Below, in pieces: positions 41,001 to 52,100 of a stretch of 64,000 bases of DNA; positions within the stretch are counted from its first letter, which is position 1, and every line of letters starts with the position of its first letter. The stretch lies in contig CANTUZ010000008.1 in assembly GCA_947846985.1 (NCBI GenBank), positions 43,046,817-43,110,816 on the forward strand, in the 5' to 3' direction. Origin of the DNA: Fratercula arctica (Eukaryota; Chordata; Aves; Charadriiformes; Alcidae). A program made the translations under genes and the position numbers. Under the pieces are notes generated by a model. That model worked only from the letters and a program-made list of their open reading frames with translations, did no database searches and was not told where the DNA came from.

Positions 41001-43794
41001 GTGCACATCCAAGCCTGCATTCCTGCAGTGCTCTGCTCAGGGGCAGCTCTGTCCCTGGGGACTGAGGTCCAGCCTCAGCAGGGCTGTATGAGGGTCACCT
41101 GGGGAAAGCCCTGCTGATCTGTTTTCTTTTTGTGCTATGCATAAACCTCAGGGCTGCACACCGCAGCACCAAACCCAGCACCACAGCTGAGGAAGAGGAG
41201 CTTCACCACACCTGCCTATTGAGACACCCACCACCTACAAAGATTCTTTACCACCATTTCTAGCATGCTTATGTTAATGACTGATTAACACTCTAGTCCC
41301 TGTTCAGTCACAAAACTGTCAACACAATTAAACGTGTCAGAAAGGACGATGTGACCATCTCCATCCTCCTCTACATTCAAGGTAACTCTGAGCCCAGCTT
41401 CACTCCAAGAAGCACTCGGCTACACTGGGGGACACCAGACACCGGCAGCCTTTGCAAAGAGCCATTCTGAATGTCTGAACCAGGAGAAGAAGAGTTCAGC
41501 TGAAGTTCACAGCTTATTAGCCTCTGGAGTATTCAACAGGAGACAGAAATCTATAGGAAATTAGGATCATTAGGTGGCATCAGACATTTATAGGGGGTAG
41601 GATTTAAAGTAGTTTATTTAGAAGCTGTCTCAGGGCTTCTGTGTACTGACACTGTTAATTACAGCTATTACTAGCACAGGGACCATGTTAGGTGATGCTA
41701 ATGAATAGCTGCCTCTTGTAGGTGTGTGACTCACTGACTCTACCTGCAGGAGGGAAGGGTGGCTGTAAGAGGATCTGTAAACTACAGGAGACTTCTAGGA
41801 TACCAGTTGCGAGGAAACATTTTGGGCTGAAATTGAGCCACAGATTTTATCACAGACAATCTCCGAGCAGTAGCAGACAGGCACTACCTGCTCTGACTTG
41901 CTTTGCATCAGAATGGGAATATCTCCTTCCTCACCTGCTGCCTTCCCTGTGGGATCTGAAGTCTGAAAATGCTGGCCACAGCAGTCATGAAATGGACTGA
42001 TCTCTACCAGGTTTCCCTGAAGGGGACAAGAAGCTCTGAAGAAGTTCCTCCTCAGGGCCAGACGCCACCTCCCTCTCCAGTGGTGGGAAGAGCCACAGAA
42101 ACACATCAGTCAGCAGCGAGCTTGGCAGGGGACAGGAATCGGGGTGAGTGATCTCAATGGGGAATGCAGGAGCAGTGATCTTCAGAGAGCTGCAGAGAGT
42201 GACCGGTGCTCTGAGAAACAGCAGATACCCGAAACCTACCAGAATGGTAAACCTGATGGCACGTATTTACTGACCACAACAAATCTAGACAAATCTATTA
42301 CCATAAAGGTGGATGTGGAGAATGAATATCAAGATACTGGCACAGGTGCCAAAGCATTGCTGGATCAGAACAGACCTTGCAATGCTGCCTGGGTGCCCCA
42401 ATTGCCAATTGTATAGACACTCAAGACTGAAGGTACTCACCCCACAGTTTCCCAAAAAAACATTTGCACACTCTGAGCAATAGCAGAATCAATTATAAGG
42501 AAGGGATAAAAGGTACCTTCATAAGGTAGCAAATGAAACAACAGGGTCCTTTCAGTGCCCCTCAGAGTCCTTAGATTACCTGTAAAGCCTAATTTTATTG
42601 CTCAGTGTCACAAAGACCCTGGTCACTGCCACCCCAAACCATTCACATAGCTAAGCAAACAAGTCAACAGTCACGCTTGTGCACTGCTCATCCTGTGGAC
42701 GTGCAAAGGTGTATGCAGGGGCAGACAGATGTCAAATACAGGGTCAGGATGAGCAATCAGCCATACCCACACCATGTTTTCATTGGCGATCACATCCGGC
42801 CCTCCCACTGAACTTTAAAGACAGCACTAGGGATCCAAGTGCCCTACACAGAACTGTCATTACATTAGTCATTACAGCAAAGCAAACGAAATCTGACTTG
42901 ATGTCAGTCTTGTCCAGCAATCAAAATCTATCAAAGGCTCAACAAACCCTACTGTCTTCCAGATAACCTCATCACCAAAACAGAGCGCTTCAACCAGCTC
43001 TTGGCAGTTTCCTTTCTGGTTTTCTTTGCTCCTGCCCACAGGTAGCCCTTACTGATCTCCTATTCTCAATCAGCTCTGCCCTCCAACCTCTCCCTTTCAT
43101 TTGCTAGGAATGGATGGATTCCCATTGCATTGGGGGTCGATATCTTCTGGTCCACAAAGAGGAGAAAATGGCAAAATGTCAACGAGGATTGCTAGGTGCG
43201 CTTCTCCAAAGAGTTCTTGCCTGATGCACAGACCACTAATCTCATTACTGAGGACAGAAAAGGGCCACAGGCCCCCCGCTGAGCAGCGCAGAGCTGCCTT
43301 CTGTGTGTGCCACTCTCCTCTGGCTCCTCGCTGGTGGGACAGGGGCATCTAGTGGCTGAGCATGGCAAAGCCACAGCAGCACAAGTCACAGCTACACTGC
43401 AATTAGGTTGGTAGCGGGTAGCTTAAGTGGGATGCAGCTGCACGCAAAGACAGATCATTAGAAAACTGTTAGGCTATTAACTGCTCTACCCAGGCTAACA
43501 TGTCATAAAGCAAAATATAAACACATGGTACCAGACAAAATTCGGCAATCCCACCTGTCACCGATGCTCGGGCAGTATAGTAGCAACCACATGCAATGTC
43601 CCCTAACACAGTGTCGTAAGTCCCAGAAGTCAGCGGCTCAGGCACCTCCCGTGCACAAGCAGTGATGTCTTTTTACTTGAGAGCCTGTCACAGCTTAACT
43701 ATATGAATAATCTCCTTCGCCTTTGAACGTTGCTCCAGTCATTTCAGTTGATGTCTGCTCGCTTTGAAAGCCAGTGTATCACCTTCCCCATTCA

Positions 43795-44205
43795 CATTAG
43801 TGAACACTGTTCAAGACTTTACAGACATCTACTAGAGGCCTCTTTAGATGTCCCTTTTCCAGCCTGAACAGTCCTAGTCTAGCAACTTAGTCCCTGCACA
43901 TCACTCATTCCACGCAGCTGATGAGCTTTTTTTTGGCATGATCGGTTCTGCAGCTTGTACCCGTTCTAGTTCTGCTATCCTGTTAGAGGTGAGATCAGAA
44001 TCAAGCATGGTATCTGAGATGCAGGTGAGCCACGGACATAAATAATGGCATTCTTAGTTTTGTGCTCTTTTCCGTTCCTAGTAACAACTAACTTTCTTTT
44101 GCCTGCCAGTGAGCAGCGAGCTGGTGTTTTGACAGAACCACCTACCACATCTCTGAGATCTGAACGGGAATCGGTAGCTCAAAGCCCACCACTGCCTGTG
44201 TAGAG
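43795..44205 (-). mobile_element. Ancient, diverged CR1-like LINE fragment
   Basis: Plus-strand blocks TCCCTTTTCCAGCCTGAACA, TTTGGCATGATCGGTTCTGC, TCTAGTTCTGCTATCCTGTT, AATGGCATTCTTAGTTTTGT and CATCTCTGAGATCTGAACGG occur in the order expected for the complement of an old amniote CR1. It is about 400 bases long and heavily mutated. Ends are approximate. Confidence 0.65.
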
Positions 44206-47200
44206 TCTGGATTGGCTTTTAGCAAATACTTAGCTTAACACCTGGCCACCACAACAAATGCAGGCAGGCTATCGGTGAGCTGTGCCCCAGATAGACTATC
44301 GGTGTAATCAACTAGCTTAGTTCAGCTTCTGTGACCAATAGTCAGGCTTTGATCTCTTCATAGAAGCAGCTAAAAGAAAAACAATCAATGCCATCTGCAA
44401 TCATGCTTACTGCGAATTGGAAGAAAGAATACAATAAAACAAGATGCTTTTCCCCTCTTCTGGATATCCTTCCAAAATGAAAAATTTTACCATCATAATG
44501 CCAAGATATAACACTTCCTTTACTCCCCCAAAACAAGTCTACTTAGCTTCAGAATGGCACTAAGATCTTCAATCTCTTAATAGAGGTTTGAGGTTTTACT
44601 GAGATCAAATAATATTAGAGCCACGGCTCACTGTAAAGAATAGCAAAGTTTCTAGAATTATCACTGTTTTATACATAGCATTACAGCTGAAACAACAGCC
44701 GATAGTTGAAATTGTTATATTAAAAGAGGAAAAGGACATCTTTGATTTTGATCTTTCATATGTCTTAGGACACTTTGGACATCAATCCTAAATATGTAGT
44801 ATCTTTAGCCATGCTGCTGCTGAATAAATAATGTGTAAGAGAGGCTATAAAATACAGCTGGGAAGCTCCTCACTTTTACTCTGTACTGTCTGAAGCTTTA
44901 ACACAAAGCAGCCAACACAAAAAAGAAACAAAAGAAAGCAGAGCTGGGGAGATAAATGCCACAACTTGGACTACATCTCTTTACTGTCCACAAAACTGTG
45001 TGCTGCAGTAGTTCTGCAAACACGCCAAGGGGCGATTTTTCAGCAGGCGAAACCTCTCCCACCGCCCAAGTGCCTTACCTATACGGTTTTCCAGGACATT
45101 CGCACACGCAGTGAGGATGACCATGCCCTGTGGAGCATTTCCACACACAGCCTCCCAAACCCCCTTTTCCATCTGACAAGGCTATGAAGGACACCTTATC
45201 CTTGCTCACTGCCCTCCCTCACATGCAGCATGCAGTCACAAAGGCAGAATAAGCAACCCTCACATTTATTATTATGGCATTACCGTGCCAAGCCCATCTG
45301 GTCCACAGCATGGAGGCCACTGTCTGAGGTCAACCTGACCCTGAGAGGAGGCTATGGAGAGGGGCAGATGCCAAACCACCATTTTGGAAAGGCCACTTGC
45401 AAGTCCACATCTACACTGCCCAACCTGGGCACCCGCTGACTGGAGATTAGTGGTAGGTGAGATTACAGAACTGATATACACCTCCAGCCAGTGAAGGACG
45501 GTGACCCCAGGAGGAGGCATCTCCTCTCAGGTAGGAGGCTTTTCAGTAAGTCCTCAGGCAGGACGCCAAGTAGTCTGTAGGCAGCTGTAGCATCTGCCAG
45601 AGATTCACATTCTCACTGGAAGGAGGAGGGAGCAGACACCCAGGCATCCTGAGGTTTTCTCCAGGGAGGACTATGAAACATCAATTTTAGACATGTAACT
45701 ACAGGACCCACAGACATGCTACCAGTTCAGTAGGGACCACCAACAGCCAAAATTCGCTAAGGATTTGTCTTTTAAACAATGCTGTGGAGCAGAAAATATT
45801 ACACACTGTTCTTTTATCACAGGTAGAAAGATTTTGGAATGCCTTTTCAACCACTGATTGAGAGTCACTTCAGAAACAGATTTTTCTAGGGCTAACTGTG
45901 ATGGGACTGCCAGAAAGGCTACTGGAACCTGTTTTCTCACCATTTTCTCTATTCACTCTGATAGCTGCTTCCGCACAAAATTCATCTCTAGATGTGTTCT
46001 GAACAGATTTGCTTTAATCGCTTTTTTTGTTTTCAGTGAATCTAGCATCGCCTTTTTCAGATAAAGTAAACGAACAAGCCCCCCATCCCCAAGCACCCCC
46101 AAAGTAACTGGGATTGCAATGAGAACACAGGAGCAGCTTCCCTCTCAGGCTCATTTCCTTCTTTCCTTCCCTATTCTGCATGGGCAGGTTACTAAGGAAA
46201 AATCATGAGTCACTTACCTGGGCTCTGGGTGACAGCCGCAGTGAGATACTCTGGATTTATCCTGGGCAGCAACAGGTCCATCAAAGCCTGAGTGACCATG
46301 ACCATTTAGAAAATAACATACTAAAACATAACTCCTTGGCAGGGTGGGTGAGGAGAACAGGCAGGATAATTTAGAAGCATCTTTGTCTTTAAGTGATGTG
46401 GAAAAAAACCCATAATATGGGAGTAATCAAAAACAAAAGAAAGACTCTGAAGCTGAAATGGTGTGCCTTATGCTGGAAGTTAACACTGAACTGTGCCTGG
46501 GGGAAGGAGAATATTGTTTTGACCTACAGATGGAAGGGAAGACCATAATATAGGGCTGTGAGTTTGGCCATAAGCAGAAGACCCCACATTATTTTTGCTG
46601 ATGATAGAGCTGCCTCTCTGAATACTAAAGCCTCACAGTTTGTCTCCCTGCCTTGAATACAAGGCTACATTGACATGATTGAAATTCACTAAACAAGGAA
46701 CAGCTGAGTGAAAAAGGAACTGAAAGCAAACATAATTGGGATTCCCTCTTTTCTGTCTCTCACCATCTCCTGCAATAATTTTTTTTTCTTTTCTTTAAGC
46801 ACTGATTTTACAGTTTGTAATAAAGAATGGACACATGGATGGAAAACCAGAATCCCTTATATTATACAACTGGCCCAAGGATGAATGCAGCAGCCTAATG
46901 TATTCCCATGGGTGTTCTTGATCACCACCAAAAAGGTAAATTCTTCTAGCAGCTGTTTCCCTTAAACCCACCCAGATGGATTCAGCTCCTACAACGGGCA
47001 GTGCCACTGCACTTGAACTCTACAAGCCACCAAGAGCTTCAAGCTCAGCCACATTCATTTGTGCTTCCCCGAGAGACACACAGGCAAGCCTGCAGAGCCC
47101 CAAAGCTGTGCCTGTTGTGCACTTCAGCCAGCCAGACCCCAAGCAGGGAGGTCACAGCCTATCTCAGGCCTATGGGGTCTGAAAAAGGGGAGCTGGGCAC

Positions 47201-47704
47201 AGCATTACACCAGGCAGAAAGGCAGCAAGGCCTAGATTCAGAAATACAGCACTCAAGGACAATTAGGCCGAATGAATGCTACCCCGTAGCCAAAGGTACG
47301 CTGCACATGGCTGGCTGCACAGCGCACACCACCACAGGACAACTGCAGGGAGACACTCAGCACCAGGGCATCACAGCTATATGGCATTTGGGATGAAAAG
47401 CACTGCTGAGGCCTATGAGTCGTGGGGACGTACCGTACATTCACGAGGACCTGGCACAGCCAGCACAGGTGAGATGCAGCAGCTCAGCAGGGGACAGCGA
47501 GGAAGAACCCCTGTCCCTCACCCAGGCCCAGCCCCAGCGAGGAACTACCGCTGCTGGAGGGCTGCGGGACTCAACACGTGGTCCTTGGACTGACCCCCTG
47601 CCACCACCTGCACACCACAGCCATGGGGCCACCAGCCCCACAGCGCTGACCACCTTGTACCCACCCCCACAAGACCTCAACATCCCCAGCACCGGCTGCA
47701 GGGG

Positions 47705-48650
47705 GCCCCAAACCCCACAGGGCCCGCAAGTCCCAATAGGGCCAGCATAACCAAACTGCACGGGGCTCCTAAACCCCACAGGGCCAGCATAACCAAACTG
47801 CACGGGGCTCCTAAACCCCACAGGGCCAGCATAACCAAACTGCACGGGGCTCCTAAACCCCACAGGGCCAGCATAACCAAACTGCACGGGGCTCCTAAAC
47901 CCCACAGGGCCAGCTGTAAGGGGCACTAAACCCCACAGGGCCACCTAAAGCAGACAGAGCCAGCCACAAGGGACCTCTAAACCCCACAGGGCCACCTAAA
48001 GCAGACAGAGCCAGCCACAAGGGACCTCTAAACCCCACAGGGCCCCCTAAACCCCACAGGGTCAGCAAAAAAAGAGGCCCCTGAATCCCCCAAGACCAGC
48101 TATAAGGGGCCCTAAACCCCACAGGGCTCCCTAAAGCATGCAGAGCCAGCCATGGGGGACACCTAAACCCCACAGTGCCCCTAAACACCACAAGGCCAGA
48201 CACAAGGAGCCCCTAAACCCTACAGGACTCTCTAAATCCCACAGGGTCAGCATCAATAGGCTCCTAAACCCCTCAGGGCTGAGCCACTCAGGGTTAGCTA
48301 CCAGGAGACCTGTGAGCTCCCTAAACCCCACCAGAGCTGGCTGCAATAGGTCCCTAAACCCCATGGGAACATGCGAAAATAGGGCCCCTAAACCCCACAG
48401 GGCTGAGCCCCACAGGGTCAGATGCGAGGGGACCTGTGAGCTCCCTAAACATCACTAGAGCCAGCTGCAATGTGTCCCTAAACCCCACAAGGCTCCCTAA
48501 ACCCCACAGGAACATGCAAAAATAGGACCCCTAAACCCCACAGGGTCAGCTACCAGGAGACCTCAAACAGCACAGGAGTCCCTAAACCCCAGCCTCAAAC
48601 CAGCTGCAATGGGTCCCTAAACCCCACAAGGCTCCCTATACCCCGCGGGG
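47705..48650. repeat. C-rich minisatellite with CCTAAACCCCACAGGG core
   Basis: A core of CCTAAACCCCACAGGG recurs roughly 20-25 times with variants. Within it are four perfect copies of a 42-base unit (47742-47909) and two near-perfect copies of a 51-base unit (47941-48042). The rest is degenerate. It ends about 200 bases before the LANCL1 promoter. Both unit lengths are multiples of three, so minus-strand frames stay open (repeating GPVGFR motifs). I treat that as a by-product. Confidence 0.9.
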
Positions 48651-48784
48651 TCAGCAAAACAGGGGCCCCTACACCCCCCCCTAAGGCCAGCCATAAGGGA
48701 CGCTGAATCCTTAAGAGGCTCCCTAAAGCACATAGGCCCAGCCAAAAAGAGCCTGCAAAGCCCAGGGAGCCAGCTTCCAAGGGC

Positions 48785-49125
48785 CTTTAACTCCCACCAC
48801 CGAAGCCGCCGGGAAGGGGAGCAGCGGGCCGGGAACACCCACACCGGCTCCCTTCCGGGGCGGAGCGGGGGGCGGACCGGCGGTGGAGCGGAGCGGAGCG
48901 AAGCGAGGACGGCGGCACCATGATGGCGCAGCGAGCGCTTCCCAACCCTTTCGCGGACTACGATAAGTCTTTGGCCACCGGCTACTTCGATGCTGCCGGG
49001 AGGGTGAGTGCGGTCGGGGTGAGGCGGCCAGGGTGGGAGTGGGCCCTTCCCGGGGACGGCCACTGCGCTTCAGCGGGGAGGGCCCGCTCCCGCCCCGGCC
49101 GCGAAGGTATGCTGGGCTGGCAGGA
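48785..49125 (+). promoter_or_regulatory. LANCL1: LANCL1 CpG-rich promoter and 5' leader
   Basis: CpG-dense sequence spans the start codon and exon 1. Before the ATG there is an ETS-type CTTCCGG (48852-48858), GC boxes GGGGCGG (48857-48863) and GGGGGGCGG (48867-48875), and a GGAGC pentamer repeat (48885-48899). There is no TATA box. This is typical of a dispersed-start housekeeping promoter. In the mammalian locus the same promoter area also serves a distal CPS1 start in the opposite direction. That is possible here but not shown. Confidence 0.7.
48920..49003 (+). CDS. LANCL1: LANCL1 coding exon 1
   Basis: It encodes residues 1-28 (MMAQRALPNPFADYDKSLAT, then GYFDAAGR), with donor AGG|gtgagt. 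Two tandem in-frame ATGs occur (48920 and 48923). The second has A at -3 and G at +4 and gives the MAQRA start known from other vertebrates. Numbering here counts from the first. Confidence 0.96.
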
Positions 49126-52100
49126 GCCCAGCCTGATCCTGAGGTACTAAAGGGTTTCTAGCCCCGGTTCCCTGGTTCTGCACCCTCCGGGTTACCTCCA
49201 TCTTGGCAAAGGCCCCAATCCGCCTTGCCCGTCAGCCTTTCCCTCATGCCGCAGTGGTTTGCTGTTTTCTGTTCTCCGTAGCTGACCCCGGAATTCACGC
49301 AGCGGCTGAACAACAAAATCAGGGAACTGCTCCAGCAGATGGAGAGGGGCCTCAAGTCTGCCGACCCCCAGGACTGCACCGCATACACCGGCTGGGCAGG
49401 TAGGGTGGCCCCTGGGATCTCCAGAGCAGAATTCTAGGTCAAGCCAAGGCAGACCATGGGGCTTTTTGGCTGTTTGAACAATCACAGTAGATCCGTGTCA
49501 AGAATGGTGCTTCTTCTGCATGTTTTAATCCATTAAAACAAGGGCCTGTCTTTCTCGGGACTCCCCGTTTTTGAAGCAGGTTTCAAGCTGCAGAAGGAAG
49601 ACCATGGCGTTGCAGGGCAAGGTTGCGTCTTCTCTTGGTTAATAGTGACAAATTTATACAACCGAGAAGGCCAACACCTGCTTGAGGGCAAAGGTGGGAA
49701 CCATTGAAGGGACTGGCTCCAAATCTGGCCATGTTGGGGATGGTGACAAGTGAACCGGTGCTCCATGAAGTAGGTGGATGCATGCAGTTGGCTGCTTACC
49801 TGCAAGGAGGCCTTGCATATGGCAGTGGTGAGCTTATGGCATGAGATAATGTCCGTCCTTCCTCTTTGGGCTGAATTTCATCTTATAACGTTGTCTGATT
49901 GGCAGGTTGCTCCATTCCTGTTCCCCAGGTAGTGCCCCTCCACTTAGCCAGGGCTAGTTCTGCTCCAGTACCTGCTGGAAGGAGCAGAAATGCAAATGTG
50001 AGTATAACGAAGGATGGAAGCCTTCCTCACACTAACTCTTGTGTGCAAAGCTTCTAGGAGCTTGTTTTCTCCTGTTCTGCATTTTCCGCCTGGTTTTCCT
50101 TCCTTGGGAGTGTGCCCTGCCTTCCCCTCCCTATTCCTATGCACTGGAGCCAGGGAGGACACACCTTTCTCACCCGCCTCATCCTTGGCTCCTGCTGTGT
50201 GCTTTGTCAGCTTTCCTGCCTTCTGCGCCCTGCCGGGCTCCAGGGAGGGACCCTGGGGTAGTTGCAATTAATCTCATGCTTGCCGCAAGACTTTTTTGCC
50301 ACTGCTTTTTTTTTTTTTTTTTTGGCAATACACTACAGTCCTACATGGCAACTTTCTACATCATAATCTGGGTGTGGCTGGTTTATGCTTGGATGCTATG
50401 GAACACGATGCCAACAGCTTGCTTGGGAGAATGGTATTCATTGTGTTGGTGCTAAACTAACACTGCAGCTTGGTGACAGTGATGCCAGAAATGCCTGCTA
50501 GAAATTTTAGTAAGGTAGACAAGCACTGAGGGCACTCTAGAGCAGCTTATAAGAAATGCTAGGATGCCAGTATTACATTCCAGCGTGGGAGAACGTTGAT
50601 TTCATCAGCTGCTGCCTGGCAGCACTCGGCTGCTGCTGCCTGTGAACGTATGCGTTTTTGTTCAGTGCTGGCTGATTTCACCTTGGGAGCCAGGTTCAGT
50701 CTTCAAGTCTGTGTGACCCTGCTCTGAGATCTCCTCAGATGAAAAGCATTCTATATGTAAAGATGCTTTTCAGTCATGAGGGTGCTACTTGGCATGATGG
50801 TAGAGCCTACCTCTGGCCAGAATAACTCAGGAGATAAAGCAGGAGGACAATTAGCTGATGTTAGGAGTACTCTGAAAGTCTGTGGGAGAAGGTAAACTCC
50901 TTTCCCCAGACACCATGTTCCCTTCCTTAGGGTGGCCTTAAGGAGCTTCATGTTGGAAAGTGACTGCAGCTGTGAAGCAGTGCTTGAGAGCTCTGGTAGG
51001 ATTTCAGTTCGTTTTTATTTGGAAGGAAGTTTCATAAGAGGGATTCTTCTCTTTTTCTCCTGGGCATCATTCCTCATTGGGCACACAACCTTCTTGCCAT
51101 GGCTAATAGGATTAGAAAAAAACCGCTGGCTGTGACCTGCAGGAAATCTGTCCATGGAAGTGAAGTTTGCAGATATTACACTGCAGCTTTGTCATCCTCC
51201 CTTCTTTTCTAATTCTAGCTATATTAATTTATTCAGTGCTGGTTTCCAGAGACAAAATTAATTGGGCCAAGAGCAGCTTTTTCCTGTAATTGCTTATGTA
51301 GAAAAGGCTTGTTGAGTATCTTCTCATGTAAATCATTGCCCAGCAGTCTGAAATCAACCCGCACTCTTGTGGCCGCTAATAAGAGAGATTTGAAATGGGG
51401 CTCTCTTAGCGCAAACTCTGCATGAAATGTAACATACTTCAGTGTACCGCATTACACTCAGTAATACACAGCATATGCTGGCATTTTACTTCGGTGCCTG
51501 TTTCTTTCCCAACACACTTGACAGAGCCCCGATCCCCTGGTCTGCCTTTGTGCCAGGGAAGCCGCAGCTTCTCGGCACCTGAAGCTGGAGCAGAGGGAGG
51601 GAAAGGCTTACATTTTCAGCTCGGAGGCAGTGAAAACACACTTTGGATCAAGATTATCCAGAGTACGGCTGAATGTCCTCAAAACACATCTGAATTGGCT
51701 TGTTACAGTTTCATTCCCTTCCCCATAGAGATCAGGGTCCCGTAGGCAATACCTGGTACGTGCCTGGGTATAGACCAGGCTCGGCTGTTGTGTTCTGTTT
51801 TGTCTTTTAATCAGTTTAGCTAGACTGCTGTAAGAGCCTTTGTGGTCTTAGTCTGTTTATTGGTATCAGAGTGTTGACTGAGGGAAGGTAAACTGCCATA
51901 AGCTAATTCTGAATTGGAAGCAGTTCAAATCCTGGCAGAAGTACAACTGCCTCATCCATTTTCAAATAGATTAGCATGAGGATGCTGAAGAGCACGTATG
52001 TGTCTGTTGGTATTTCTCATAGTGCAAGACTGCTTGCTCCAAAGACTACCTTGACTGGGAGCAGAGAGGATGGAAAGGGAATGGAAGGAGGCTGACTTCA

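Larger units (their letters stand above)
27086..48919. other. CPS1-LANCL1 intergenic interval (divergent genes)
   Basis: About 21.8 kb between the two start codons. I found no exon of a known gene. Contents listed separately: poly-G tracts, A/T-rich low-complexity DNA, four CR1 fragments, an inverted repeat, a CA microsatellite, a minisatellite and the LANCL1 promoter. Short open frames on both strands look random. The region presumably contains the 5' leaders and control regions of both genes. Confidence 0.8.

Noticed and set aside
44846..44853. TATAAAAT as a plus-strand promoter
   Set aside because: An isolated TATA-like word in AT-rich DNA, with no gene, exon or other promoter element downstream within several kb.
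47441..47944. 167-codon minus-strand open frame with a 14-residue repeat
   Set aside because: It is explained by a tandem array whose unit length is a multiple of three. There is no similarity to a known protein, no splice or promoter support, and the frame is lost outside the array. Kept only as a low-interest finding.
47705..48650. Interstitial telomere array, because CCCTAAACCCC resembles CCCTAA
   Set aside because: The hexamer is never tandem. It occurs once per longer unit, as part of a CCTAAACCCCACAGGG core.
49533..49805. Minus-strand 90-codon frame in LANCL1 intron 2, considered as a retropseudogene
   Set aside because: I could not match it to any protein family in either strand, and there is no poly-A tail or target-site duplication.
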